From Caulobacter hibisci (GTDB lineage Bacteria; Pseudomonadota; Alphaproteobacteria; Caulobacterales; Caulobacteraceae), in the NCBI RefSeq assembly GCF_016135805.1, contig NZ_JADWOX010000001.1:372001-436000 (forward strand): a DNA stretch of 64,000 nucleotides. The letters run 5' to 3'. This document shows, piece after piece, positions 1 to 8,503 of the stretch. Made by a program: the position numbers and the translations under genes. Under the pieces are notes generated by a model. The model was not told where the DNA came from. It did not search any database and was given only the letters and a program-made list of their open reading frames with translations. Positions within the stretch are counted from its first letter, which is position 1. Each line of letters begins with the position of its first letter.

Positions 1-2309
1 TTGCCCAGCGAGGTCGGGTCGGTCAGCAGGCCGGGCTTGGCCTCCAGGATCACCCGGTACTGGTTGGTCTCGGTGAAGATGGTCGAGACGATCCGCTGGC
101 CGAACGCGCTGTAGAGGGCGTCGTCGATGTCCGAGGCGGTGATCGAAAGCCGCGCGGCGGTGTCGCGGTCGATGTCGATATAGGCCGCCGACCCCGTGGC
201 CGAGGCGTCGCTGTAGACGTTGCGAACGGCCTTCACTTCGGCGAGCTTGGCCGCCAGCTTGCCGGCCCATTCCTTGACCGTGGCGGTGTCGGCGCCTTCC
301 AGCGACAGGCGGTACTGGGTCGGGCCGCTCTCGGCGTCGATGGTCAGGTCCTGGGTCGGCTGGAGATAGAGGGTCACGCCCGGCACGCCGGCCACGCGCT
401 CGCGCAGCCGCTGCATGATCTTCTCCTGCGAGCCGGAACGGTCGGCCTTCAGGTTGATCTGCATCTGGCCGGTGTGGAGCATGCTGTTGTTGGCGCCGTC
501 GACCCCGATGAACGAGGCGACGTTCTCGACCGCCGGGTCGGCCAGGATCGCCTCGGCCGCCTGCTGCTGCAGGCCGGCCATGCGCTCGTAGGACACCGAC
601 TGCTCGACCTCGGTGCGGGCCTGAAGCTGGCCGGTGTCCTGGGTCGGGAACAGGCCCTTGGGGATGACCATGTACAGCAGGCCGGTCAGCACCAGGGTGG
701 CCACGGCGACGACCAGGGTGGCCTTCTGCCGGGCCATGACCCAGGCCAGGGCGACCTCGTAGCGGGCCTCGATCTTCTCGAACAGCTGCTGGCTTTTCTG
801 GCCGATCCCGTTCGGCTTTTCCTCCTCGTCGTGGCTCTTCAGCCAGCGGGCCGACAGCATCGGCGTCAGGGTCAGCGACACCACGGCCGAGATCAGGATG
901 GTGATCGACAGGGTGATGGCGAATTCGCGAAACAGCCGCCCCACCACGTCGCCCATGAACAGCAGCGGGATCAGCACGGCGATCAGCGAGATGGTCAGCG
1001 AGATGATCGTGAAGCCGATCTCGCGCGCGCCCTTCAGCGCCGCCTGCATCGGCCGCTCGCCCTTCTCCATGTGGCGGATGATGTTCTCGATCATGACGAT
1101 GGCGTCGTCGACGACGAAGCCGGTCGCGATGGTCAGGGCCATCAGGGACAGGTTGTTGAGCGAGAAGCCCAGCAGGTACATCACCCCGCACGAGCCGATC
1201 AGCGAGATCGGCACCGCCAGGCTGGCGATGATCGTCGCCCGGATCGAGTGCAGGAAGAAGAAGATCACCAGCACGACCATCACCACGGCCAGCACCAGCT
1301 CCATCTCCACGTGGTGGACCGAGGCGCGGATGCCGGTGGTGCGGTCGGCCAGCACCTGCACCTTCAGGGTGGCGGGCAGGCCGGCCTGCAGCTCGGGGAG
1401 CTTGGCCTTGATGGCGTCGACCGTCTGGATGACGTTGGCGCCGGGCTGGCGCTGCACGTTGACGATGATCGCTGGGGTCTTGCCGGCCCAGGCGCCCAGG
1501 CGGGTGTTCTCGGCGCTCTGCACCACGCCCGCCACGTCGCGGATGCGGATCGGGGCCTCGTTCTTGTAGGTGACGACGAGGTTCAGATAGTCGTCGACGC
1601 TCAGCAGCTGGTCGTTGGCGTTGATCGTGTAGGTGCGGGTCGGGCCGTCGAAGCTGCCCTTGGCGCTGTTGGCGTTGGCGTTGCTGATCGCGGTCTCGAG
1701 GTTCGACAGGGTCAGACCATAGGAGGCCATCGCCTGCGTGTCGGCCTGGATGCGGATGGCCGGCTTCTGGCCGCCGCTGAGCGAGACCAGGCCCACGCCA
1801 GAGACCTGGCTGATCTTCTGGGCCAGGCGGGTGTTGACCAGGTTCTGCACCTCGGTCAGCGGCAGGGTGTCCGACGTGATCGCCAGGGTCAGCACCGGCG
1901 CGTCGGCCGGATTGACCTTGGCGTAGGTCGGCGGGGCGGGCAGGTCGGCCGGCAGCAGCGAATTGGCCGCGTTCATCGCCGCCTGCACTTCCTGCTCGGC
2001 GACGTCGAGGGTCTCGCCCAGGCCGAACTGCAGGGTGATGATGCTGGCCCCGGCCGTGCTGACCGAGCTCATCCGCGTCAGGCCCGACATCTCGCCCAGC
2101 TGCTTTTCCAGCGGGGCGGTGACGGTCTGGCTCATCACCTCGGGGCTGGCCCCGGGATAGAGGGTCTGGACCTGGATGGTGGGGTAATCCACCTCCGGCA
2201 GGGCCGACAGCGGCAGCAGCTTGAAGCCGACCAGGCCGGCCAGGACGATGGCCGCCATGAACAGGGCCGTGGCGACCGGCCGCTGGATGAAGGGACGCGA
2301 GGGGTTCAT
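1..2309 (-). CDS. RND multidrug efflux permease (AcrB/MdtB-like), C-terminus outside the window
   Basis: Inner-membrane proton-driven pump of a tripartite RND exporter. The protein starts MNPSRPFIQRPVATALF, the usual RND opening with a cytoplasmic stub and first membrane span, and 769 residues are visible before the window edge. The fourth-span region carries the paired aspartates in GFVVDDAIVMIEN that relay protons in this family. The periplasmic porter segments lie on both sides of this membrane block. The upstream fusion-protein gene stops 15 bp before this ATG, so the two are an operon. The sequence is closest in style to the MdtB/MdtC/MuxB branch, which often has a second permease next to it; that gene would be outside the window. 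Substrate cannot be told from sequence. Confidence 0.95.
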   Translation of the reverse strand, partial: MNPSRPFIQRPVATALFMAAIVLAGLVGFKLLPLSALPEVDYPTIQVQTLYPGASPEVMSQTVTAPLEKQLGEMSGLTRMSSVSTAGASIITLQFGLGETLDVAEQEVQAAMNAANSLLPADLPAPPTYAKVNPADAPVLTLAITSDTLPLTEVQNLVNTRLAQKISQVSGVGLVSLSGGQKPAIRIQADTQAMASYGLTLSNLETAISNANANSAKGSFDGPTRTYTINANDQLLSVDDYLNLVVTYKNEAPIRIRDVAGVVQSAENTRLGAWAGKTPAIIVNVQRQPGANVIQTVDAIKAKLPELQAGLPATLKVQVLADRTTGIRASVHHVEMELVLAVVMVVLVIFFFLHSIRATIIASLAVPISLIGSCGVMYLLGFSLNNLSLMALTIATGFVVDDAIVMIENIIRHMEKGERPMQAALKGAREIGFTIISLTISLIAVLIPLLFMGDVVGRLFREFAITLSITILISAVVSLTLTPMLSARWLKSHDEEEKPNGIGQKSQQLFEKIEARYEVALAWVMARQKATLVVAVATLVLTGLLYMVIPKGLFPTQDTGQLQARTEVEQSVSYERMAGLQQQAAEAILADPAVENVASFIGVDGANNSMLHTGQMQINLKADRSGSQEKIMQRLRERVAGVPGVTLYLQPTQDLTIDAESGPTQYRLSLEGADTATVKEWAGKLAAKLAEVKAVRNVYSDASATGSAAYIDIDRDTAARLSITASDIDDALYSAFGQRIVSTIFTETNQYRVILEAKPGLLTDPTSLG

Positions 2310-2324
2310 GGGGCGGCTTCCGGC

Positions 2325-3626
2325 CTATTCCGGACGCCGACGGCCTTCACCGCCGCCAGAAGGGCCGCCCTTGCCGCGCTCACCCTTGCCGCCCTTGCCG
2401 GCGCCCTGACGCTGCACCTGGCCCGGCAGCTGAACCTTGCCGCCTTCGGTCAGGCGGTCGCCGCCCTCGGTGATGACCTTGTCGCCGATGGCGAGGCCTT
2501 GGGTCACGGCCACCTGGGTCGTCGTCGCCTGGCCGGTGGTGACCTTGGTCTTGGTGACGGTCTGGTCGCTCTTCAGCTTCCAGACGAACGAGCCGTCCGA
2601 GCCCTGGCGCACGGCCGTGGCCGGCACGACGATGGCGTCCTTCAGGGTGTCGAGCTGGATGCGGACATTGACGAACTGGCTGGGGAACAGCTTGCCGCCG
2701 GTGTTGGGGAAGCGGGCCTTGCCCTTCACCGTGCCGGTGCCGGTGTCGACTAGGTTGTCGAGGGTCGAGAAGGTCCCCTGGTCCAGGGTGTTGGCGCGGG
2801 TGCGGTCGAGCACGGTGACCGGCAGGGTCGCGCCGCCGAACACCCGCTGCGAGATGCGCGGCACGTCGTCCTGCGGCACGGTGAACTCGACGTCGATCGG
2901 CGACAGGGTGGTGATCACCGCCACGCCGCTGGAGTCGCCCGAGGCGATGTAGTTGCCGACGTCGACCACGCGCAGGCCGACCCGGCCGCTGACCGGGGCG
3001 ACGATGCGGGCGAAGCCGACGTTGAGGCGCGCGGTGCCGACGGCGGCGCGGTCGGCCATCACCGTGCCTTCCAGCTGCTTGACGGTGGCGGCCTGGGTAT
3101 CGACCTCCTGGCGGGCGATGGAGTCCTGCGCCAGCAGGGTCTGGTAGCGCTTCAGGGTGAGCTGGGCGACCGACAGCTGGGCGTCGTCGCGGGTCAGGTT
3201 GCCCTGCGCCTCCATCAGGCTCATCTGGAACGGGCGCGGATCGATCTGCACCAGGGTCTGGCCGGCCTGGACCAGCTGGCCTTCGCGGAACAGCACCTGG
3301 GTGATGACGCCCGAGACCTGCGGCTTGACCGTGACCGTGGCGGCCGGGGTCACCGTGCCCAGAGCCTCGATGATCACCGGCAGGTCGGCCTTGGCCGCCG
3401 TCGCCACCGCAACGGTGCTGGCCGGGCCGCGCCGACCGCCGCCGCCGCCCGGGCCGCCGGGACCACCCGGTCCGCCGCCCATGTCGCCGCCGCCGGTGTC
3501 GTTGTGCAGCAGGGTCCAGGCCAGGACGCCCACGCCCGCCAGGGCCGCGATCGCGACGGCGCCGCCGATGATCCGCGACCGGCGGCTGGGCTTGCGGACG
3601 GGGAGGGACGGGCGGGGATCGGTCAT
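2325..3626 (-). CDS. RND periplasmic adaptor (membrane fusion protein, MdtA-like)
   Basis: 433 residues. Links the inner-membrane RND pump to an outer-membrane channel. There is an N-terminal membrane anchor (about residues 20-42), then a Gly/Pro-rich linker made of GGPGG repeats (about 48-67), then the lipoyl/barrel-sandwich half beginning around TVKPQVSGVITQVLFREGQ, an alpha-hairpin, and beta-barrel and membrane-proximal domains. The Gly/Pro linker is unusually long for an MFP. The C-terminus is basic and Gly-rich. It is the first gene of the efflux operon; no regulator gene is adjacent. Substrate is unknown. Confidence 0.93.
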   Translation of the reverse strand: MTDPRPSLPVRKPSRRSRIIGGAVAIAALAGVGVLAWTLLHNDTGGGDMGGGPGGPGGPGGGGGRRGPASTVAVATAAKADLPVIIEALGTVTPAATVTVKPQVSGVITQVLFREGQLVQAGQTLVQIDPRPFQMSLMEAQGNLTRDDAQLSVAQLTLKRYQTLLAQDSIARQEVDTQAATVKQLEGTVMADRAAVGTARLNVGFARIVAPVSGRVGLRVVDVGNYIASGDSSGVAVITTLSPIDVEFTVPQDDVPRISQRVFGGATLPVTVLDRTRANTLDQGTFSTLDNLVDTGTGTVKGKARFPNTGGKLFPSQFVNVRIQLDTLKDAIVVPATAVRQGSDGSFVWKLKSDQTVTKTKVTTGQATTTQVAVTQGLAIGDKVITEGGDRLTEGGKVQLPGQVQRQGAGKGGKGERGKGGPSGGGEGRRRPE

Positions 3627-3753
3627 GGACGGCCTCTGGGCGCGGGCGGGCGGACGGCGGAGACGGGCCGGCGCGTCGTGCGGCGGCCATGGCTGGACTA
3701 TAGGCGAAGTGTCGGGTCGCCGACCTTGGCGACCCGATGCTCAAGCTAAACTG

Positions 3754-4011
3754 CTAGAGGCGGCATTTGATCCATTTGCCGTTCGGCCCACGGAAGGCGT
3801 CGCGCTTGGCGTCGTACGAGCGGTACTTGGCCTTGCAGGCGCGGACGTGGCGGTCCTGCTTGGACTCCTTGCCCGGCTTGGCGTCGTGACGCTGCTGGGT
3901 GGCCGGCGCGGGTTGCGCGCCGTGCTGGTCGTGGCCGCCTTGCGGCTGGGCCAGGACGGGGGAAGAAACGGCGGCGACGCTCAGGGCGAGCGCGGCGAGA
4001 ACGGCTTTCAT
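3754..4011 (-). CDS. Small secreted BA14K-like protein
   Basis: 85 residues with a clear signal peptide (MKAVLAALALSVAAVSSPVLAQ, cleavage after VLA) and a His/Gln/Lys-rich middle. The C-terminal block CKAKYRSYDAKRDAFRGPNGKWIKC follows the cysteine-bracketed pattern C-x-x-RYRSYDPx-T-F-x-G-x-G-x-x-x-C of the BA14K family first described as a Brucella antigen; this match is by eye. Two cysteines could form a disulphide in the periplasm. It stands alone between the efflux operon and a repeat. Function unknown. Confidence 0.75.
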   Translation of the reverse strand: MKAVLAALALSVAAVSSPVLAQPQGGHDQHGAQPAPATQQRHDAKPGKESKQDRHVRACKAKYRSYDAKRDAFRGPNGKWIKCRL

Positions 4012-4142
4012 GTCGGTCTCCTAACTTAGGGGGACCGCACGGCTAGCAACGCGAAATGGCGGCGATGTTGCCGCTTTGAAACGGCGTCCGTCTAAGGCGC
4101 AAAAATGGCCGGAAACTTTCGGTACAGGGGGGCCACGATAGT

Positions 4143-4382
4143 CCCTCTCTCTTTGAGAGAGGGTGGGGCCCATGGCGAAGCCATGGGAGGGTGAGAGGTT
4201 ACAGTCTCACCGATTGAAGCACCGTCGTTCAGCCGGCGCTTCTTACACATGGGTGTTCGTCGCACATCTTGCCGCCCGGTCTTGAGGCTTGATGGCGGCA
4301 TTGGGATAGGCTTGCCGAGGGTGAAACCTCTCACCCTCCCACCGCTACGCGGCGGGCCCCTCCCTCTCTCGAAGAGAGAGGG
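4143..4382. repeat. Paired intergenic palindromic repeat, family A, copy 1
   Basis: Two inward-facing arms. The left arm (4143-4200) opens with a CT/GA hairpin (CCCTCTCTCTTTGAGAGAGGG) and runs through GGGAGGGTGAGAGGTT. The right arm (4321-4382) is its inverse, from AACCTCTCACCCTCCC to a second CTCTCTCGAAGAGAGAG hairpin. About 120 bp of unrelated DNA lies between. The unit fills the gap between two minus-strand genes and ends 3 bp from the pseudouridine synthase stop. Related copies lie at 58412-58747 and 59890-60092, with a single arm near 19733-19790. Confidence 0.85.
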
Positions 4383-4385
4383 ATT

Positions 4386-5147
4386 CTAACCCCGGATCAG
4401 CGCCTCGCGCTCGGCGTTGGTCAGCGGGCGCCAGCGGCCTTCGGGCAGGTCGCCCAGCACGATCGGGCCGACGCGGTGGCGGAACAGGTCGATGACGTCC
4501 AGCTCCACGAGGTCGCACATCCGGCGGATCTGGCGGTTGCGGCCCTCGGTCAGCACGAAGCGCAGGGTCTCCTGGCCCAGGCGGTCGACGACGGCGCGCT
4601 TCAGCTTGCGGCCGTCCAGCTCCAGGCCGTGACGCAGCCAGTCGATCTTCTCGCGGGTCAGCTCGCCGCGCACCCGGACGCGGTATTCCTTTTCCAGCGT
4701 CGATTCCGGACCGATTACCGCCTTGGCCACCACCCCGTCCTCGGACAGGATCAAAAGGCCGCGCGAGTCCATGTCCAGCCGGCCCACCGGGGCCAGCTTG
4801 CTGTCGCGGCCGGGGATGGGGCCGGGCTGGCCGAACTGGGCGCCCCGGGTCAGCAGGCGCACGGCCGGGATCTGCTCGCCCTCGGGCTGGGACGAGACGA
4901 TGCCGATCGGCTTGTGGATCATCACCGTCATCGCCGCGCCGAGCTGGGCGGTGGCGCCGTCGTTCAGCACCAGGGTCTGGCCGGGCAGGATCTTGCGGCC
5001 GGCGTCTTCGACCACCTCGCCGTCGATGGTCACCAGGCCCTGGCCGATCAGGGCCTCGGCCTCCCGGCGCGAGCAGACCCCGCTCTGGGCCAGCCACTTG
5101 TTGACGCGCTGAGGCTCGGCCTCGTCGTAGGTGCGGGTCCAGGCCAT
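4386..5147 (-). CDS. RsuA/RluB/RluF-family rRNA pseudouridine synthase
   Basis: 253 residues. Isomerises a specific uridine in rRNA. An N-terminal S4 RNA-binding domain (RVNKWLAQSGVCSRREAEALI, about residues 13-33) is followed by the synthase domain with the catalytic GRLDMDSRGLLIL motif (Asp in GRLD) and the TEGRNRQIRRM motif of the RsuA group. The C-terminal pattern looks more like RluF than RluB, but the target base is not settled. The start MAWTRTYDEA is chosen because a longer frame runs back inside the upstream gene; with it the gap to that gene's stop is only 4 bp, which implies cotranscription with epmB. Confidence 0.9.
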   Translation of the reverse strand: MAWTRTYDEAEPQRVNKWLAQSGVCSRREAEALIGQGLVTIDGEVVEDAGRKILPGQTLVLNDGATAQLGAAMTVMIHKPIGIVSSQPEGEQIPAVRLLTRGAQFGQPGPIPGRDSKLAPVGRLDMDSRGLLILSEDGVVAKAVIGPESTLEKEYRVRVRGELTREKIDWLRHGLELDGRKLKRAVVDRLGQETLRFVLTEGRNRQIRRMCDLVELDVIDLFRHRVGPIVLGDLPEGRWRPLTNAEREALIRG

Positions 5148-5151
5148 GGGA

Positions 5152-6192
5152 TCAGTCGGCTTTCGGGGGATAGGCGTGGGTCTGGCCGCGCGGGTCTTCC
5201 ACCGCGCCGTCGTCCAGATAGGTCGGGCCGATCGGCACCTTGCCGTGGCCGTCGGGGATGTCGAGCACATAGGTCGGCTGGCAGAGCCCTGAGAACCGGC
5301 CGCGGATCGCCTTCATCAGCGCCTGGCCTTCCGCGACGGTGGTGCGCAGGTGGCTGGTGCCGGGGGCCAGATCGCCCTGGTGCAGGTAGTAGGGCTTGAT
5401 CCGGGTCTCCACGAGCGCCCGCATCAGGGCGCCCAGGCTTTCGGGATCGTCGTTGACGCCCTTCAGCAGCACGGTCTGGCCGATCATTGGCACGCCGGCG
5501 TCCACCAGCCGCGCGCAGGCCGCTCGGGCGGCGGGCGTCAGCTCGCGGGCGTGGTTGGCGTGCAGGGCGACATAGACCGCCTTGCTCCCGCGCTTCAGGG
5601 CCGCCACCAGCTCCGGGGTCACCGCCGCCGGATCGACGGACGGGATGCGGGTGTGGAAGCGCACGACCTTGACGTGCTCGATGGCCTCCAGCCGGTCCAT
5701 CAGGTCGGCCAGGCGGCGCGGCGACAGCACCAGCGGATCGCCGCCGGTGACGATCACCTCCCAGATCTGCGGGCGGGCGGCGATATAGGCGAAGGCGGCG
5801 TCCAGCTGTGCGGGCGACAGGTTGGAAAGGCCTTCTGGCCCGACCATCTCGCGGCGGAAGCAGAACCGGCAATAGACCGCGCAGGTGTGGGTCGGCTTCA
5901 GCAGCACGCGGTCGGGGTATCGGTGGACGATCCCCTCGACCGGACTGTGGGCGAAGTCGCCGATCGGATCGGCGCTTTCGGCGGGCAGGGTGGTCAGCTC
6001 GGCTTCGGTCGCCACGAACTGGCGGGCGATCGGGTCGAGCGGGTCGGCCTCGTCGATCAGTTGGGCCATGTCGGGCGTGATGGCCACCGCGTACTGGGCG
6101 GCCACGCGCTCCAGCGACGGCAGGCGCTCGGCGTCGACGAGTCCGGCCTCGGCCAGGGCGCTGGCGCTGCGAAGGGTCTTGGCGGCGATCAT
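5152..6192 (-). CDS. epmB: EF-P beta-lysylation protein EpmB (lysine 2,3-aminomutase family)
   Basis: 346 residues. Radical SAM/PLP enzyme that converts lysine to beta-lysine for attachment to elongation factor P. The radical-SAM cluster motif CAVYCRFCF (Cys about 104, 108, 111) and VTGGDPL are present. The protein lacks the long C-terminal extension of clostridial lysine aminomutases, which suits EpmB. The start MIAAKTLRSAS is preferred on family length; an upstream in-frame ATG at 6231 would add 13 residues. Genes for EpmA and EF-P lie 2-5 kb away, supporting the role. Confidence 0.88.
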   Translation of the reverse strand: MIAAKTLRSASALAEAGLVDAERLPSLERVAAQYAVAITPDMAQLIDEADPLDPIARQFVATEAELTTLPAESADPIGDFAHSPVEGIVHRYPDRVLLKPTHTCAVYCRFCFRREMVGPEGLSNLSPAQLDAAFAYIAARPQIWEVIVTGGDPLVLSPRRLADLMDRLEAIEHVKVVRFHTRIPSVDPAAVTPELVAALKRGSKAVYVALHANHARELTPAARAACARLVDAGVPMIGQTVLLKGVNDDPESLGALMRALVETRIKPYYLHQGDLAPGTSHLRTTVAEGQALMKAIRGRFSGLCQPTYVLDIPDGHGKVPIGPTYLDDGAVEDPRGQTHAYPPKAD

Positions 6193-6267
6193 GATCGCCG
6201 GGGATATGCGCCGAACGGGCGAGGTTGGCAAATCTGGGGGCTATTGTGGCTCGGCGTCTCCCTCAGT

Positions 6268-6435
6268 CCCGTCATTCCCGCCCTTGTGGCGGGAACCCCT
6301 CTGTCAGCCGCAAGGGCGAGTGGGGCGGCGTGCTCGGCACGCCGCTTGCGCTTCACGTGCGGGTGGAACCAGAGGTTCCCGCCACTTGGCCTGCCCTCGG
6401 GCCAGCCTTCGGCTGGTCCCGGGGGGCGGGAATGA
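6268..6435. repeat. Intergenic repeat, family C (GTCATTCCCGCC type)
   Basis: Starts CGTCATTCCCGCCCTTGTGG and ends, inverted, GGGGCGGGAATGACAG. The interior holds GTTCCCGCCAC and a CTGCCCTCGGGCCAG hairpin. Similar blocks are at 49900-49960, 58497-58650 and, with the CCCGCGAAAGCGGGGACCCAGG core, 19808-19917. It sits between epmB and a small predicted ORF and has no coding frame of its own. Confidence 0.7.
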
Positions 6436-6452
6436 CAGGAAGAGAAGTGAGA

Positions 6453-6578
6453 TCACCGCGGGCTGTGGATGGGAACGCTGCCGGGCCAGGGCTCGGCGCG
6501 GAAGGGCGAGGAGGGCGCGAGGTCGATCGCGCCGAGCAGGGCGAGCACAAGGGCGCCGCCGGCAAGCAGCAGTTTCAT
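6453..6578 (-). CDS. Predicted 41-residue hydrophobic peptide
   Basis: Begins MKLLLAGGALVLALLGAIDL, one membrane span or signal sequence, then a short Pro/Ser-rich tail with a single Trp. An AGGAT Shine-Dalgarno lies about 8 bp before the ATG, and third codon positions are mostly G/C as in neighbouring genes. Its 3' end runs up to the family C repeat. It is divergent from the LysR gene. No family is recognised, and it may be a chance frame. Confidence 0.45.
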   Translation of the reverse strand: MKLLLAGGALVLALLGAIDLAPSSPFRAEPWPGSVPIHSPR

Positions 6579-6706
6579 CGTCTTGATCCTGTTAGATGCG
6601 GTCGTGGGGAAGGCCGGCCGCAGGAAGACGATCTCAAATTCAGGCGTGCTTTACGAACGATGGCTTCTCCGCCAGGTTGTGAGTCCAGCTAACGGGACTG
6701 CTCCCC

Positions 6707-7585
6707 ATGCGCCTGCCGCCCTTCGGCTCCCTGGTCGCCCTGGAGGCCGCCTACCGCCACCAGAGCTACAGCCGCGCCGCCGACGAGCTGCACGTCACCC
6801 ACGGCGCCGTCAGCCAGCAGATCCGCAAGCTGGAGGACGAGCTGGGGGCCACCCTGTTCCAGCGCGAGGGCAACGGCATGGTCCCTACGCTCACCGCCCG
6901 GCGCCTCGCCGAGCATGTGGCCGAGGCCCTGTCGACCCTGCGGGCCGGGGTCGAGAGCGCCCGCCAGACCCAGCACGGCCCGCTGGTGGTCAGCGCCACC
7001 GCCGCCTTCGCCAGCCGCTGGCTGGTCACGCGCCTGGCCCGCCTGGCGGCCGACACCGGCGAGGCCGACCTGCAGCTGCGCATCGAGGACCGCAAGGCCG
7101 ACCTGCGCACCGACGGCGTCGATATCGCCCTGCGCTTCGGGCGCGGCCCCTGGCCCGAGCTGGAGTCGATCCCGCTGCTGGGCGAGCGGCTGTTTCCCGT
7201 CTGCTCGCCAGGCTTTCTGGAAAAAAACCCGATCAGCGAACCCGCCGACCTCCAGGCCGTGCCGCTGCTGCGCCACACCGGCGTCCACTGGTCGGTCTGG
7301 TTCCGGGGCATGGGGCTGGAGCCCCCGCAGATGATCACGGGACTGGCCTTTGACGACACCTCGGTGATGCTCGACGCGGCCGCGCAGGGGATCGGCGTCG
7401 CCCTGGCCCGTAAAGGCCTGTCCGAACGCGACCTGCGCGACGGCCGGCTGGTGCGGCCCTTCCCCGGCGAGGTCGAGGTCGAGACCGGCCACCACGTCGT
7501 CTGGCGCGCCGACGCGCCCCGGCTGGCGCGGATCCTCAAGGTGCGCGACTGGCTGCTGGCCGAGGTGGGGCGAGAAGTCGGGTAG
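6707..7585 (+). CDS. LysR-family transcriptional regulator (GcvA-like)
   Basis: 292 residues. The N-terminal winged helix-turn-helix (about residues 17-50) contains SRAADELHVTHGAVSQQIRKLE, and a periplasmic-binding-fold effector domain follows (about 90-290). The opening MRLPPFGSLVALEAAYRHQS is typical of the GcvA/AmpR-like branch. It stops right at the convergent stop of the VOC gene with no spacing. LysR proteins usually control a divergent neighbour, here the 41-residue ORF or epmB, but no operator was identified. Confidence 0.9.
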   Translation: MRLPPFGSLVALEAAYRHQSYSRAADELHVTHGAVSQQIRKLEDELGATLFQREGNGMVPTLTARRLAEHVAEALSTLRAGVESARQTQHGPLVVSATAAFASRWLVTRLARLAADTGEADLQLRIEDRKADLRTDGVDIALRFGRGPWPELESIPLLGERLFPVCSPGFLEKNPISEPADLQAVPLLRHTGVHWSVWFRGMGLEPPQMITGLAFDDTSVMLDAAAQGIGVALARKGLSERDLRDGRLVRPFPGEVEVETGHHVVWRADAPRLARILKVRDWLLAEVGREVG

Positions 7586-8026
7586 CTACTGCCCCGGCTT
7601 CCAGTCCGCGCCCGGAACGGTGTTGATCATCCACGGGATGCCGAACCTGTCGGTCAGGCCGCCGAAGCCCGGCGACCAGAAGGTGGCCGCGAATGGCATG
7701 CCCACCTTGCCGCCCTCGGCCAGGGCGTCGAACACCCGCTTGGCCTCGGCGGCGTCTTCCGAGTGGAAGGTCACGTCGAAGCCGTTCTTGGGCTTGTCGA
7801 TATTGGGGGCGAACTCGGGCGGCATGTCGGCGCCCATCAGGGCCTGATCGCCGACCTCCAGCCAGCAGTGCATCAGCCAGTCCTTGTACTTGGCGTCGAT
7901 CGGCATGTCCGGCGGGCCGTCGCCGAACGGCATGGCGGCGGTGACCTTGCCGCCCAGCACCTGGGCGTAGAAGTCGAAGGCCTGGCGGCACTCGCCCTTG
8001 AAGCTGAGGCTGGTGACGATCTTCAT
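7586..8026 (-). CDS. VOC/glyoxalase-fold protein (PhnB-like)
   Basis: 146 residues starting MKIVTSLSFKGECRQAFDFYAQVLGGKV, the beta-alpha-beta opening of the PhnB/YjdN type VOC family, with the second half ending FGGLTDRFGIPWMIN. These are small dimeric metal-site proteins; the reaction of this one cannot be assigned. The start is set by family alignment and the ATG after AAAGGGAGAGCCGCC. Convergent with the LysR gene. Confidence 0.88.
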   Translation of the reverse strand: MKIVTSLSFKGECRQAFDFYAQVLGGKVTAAMPFGDGPPDMPIDAKYKDWLMHCWLEVGDQALMGADMPPEFAPNIDKPKNGFDVTFHSEDAAEAKRVFDALAEGGKVGMPFAATFWSPGFGGLTDRFGIPWMINTVPGADWKPGQ

Positions 8027-8136
8027 GGCGGCTCTCCCTTTTTCCGCGGCTGTTTTCCGGACAATAGGACGCGCGGCCGCCGACGGAACCGACATTCCGC
8101 CGACAAAAATCGCAAGGCCATCGCTTGGCCTCGGGA

Positions 8137-8499
8137 TCAGCGTACGGTCCGGGCCAGCTTTCGCGCCTGCGGCGTGGCCGTTTCGATCGGCGCGCCGCCG
8201 CCCGGGGCCGAGGGCGGGGAGCCTTCCAGCAGGATGATCGTGTCGGCCCGTCCGTCGTCGCGGGCGCAGTAGAGGCCCTCGGCGGCCTCCGTTCGCCAAT
8301 GGAAGGCCCAGCCCCGTTTGCGGACCTGGCCGACGTCGCACAGGCTCAGCAAGGTCGGCGACTGGCCGCGCTCGAACCGGGCGTCGGCGAAGCCGGCGGC
8401 GGCGGCGGCCTCGCGCGCTGCCGCCCGGCGCTGATCCTGAGCATTGGGCGCGCAGGCCTGGACCGCGACGACGAGGCAGGTCAAGGCAAGCCGCTTCAT
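8137..8499 (-). CDS. Small predicted exported protein downstream of epmA
   Basis: 120 residues. N-terminal hydrophobic stretch MKRLALTCLVVAVQAC with a possible but non-canonical lipobox (VQAC), an Ala/Arg-rich helix, then a compact region with two Cys. The ATG is 4 bp past the epmA stop, so it is cotranscribed with epmA. No family recognised. Its presence behind epmA need not mean a role in EF-P modification. Confidence 0.7.
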   Translation of the reverse strand: MKRLALTCLVVAVQACAPNAQDQRRAAAREAAAAAGFADARFERGQSPTLLSLCDVGQVRKRGWAFHWRTEAAEGLYCARDDGRADTIILLEGSPPSAPGGGAPIETATPQARKLARTVR

Positions 8500-8503
8500 C
8501 GCC

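Noticed and set aside
474..2753. Long plus-strand open frame of 759 codons
   Set aside because: Antisense shadow of the RND permease and its partner; residues are His/Gln/Asp-rich nonsense typical of the opposite strand in high-GC DNA.
2730..3500. Further CCGGTGTC words (for example near 2737 and 3488)
   Set aside because: These are inside coding regions with only half of the palindrome, as expected by chance in GC-rich DNA.
4092..4334. 80-codon minus-strand frame
   Set aside because: Lies almost entirely inside the paired family A repeat and has no ribosome site.
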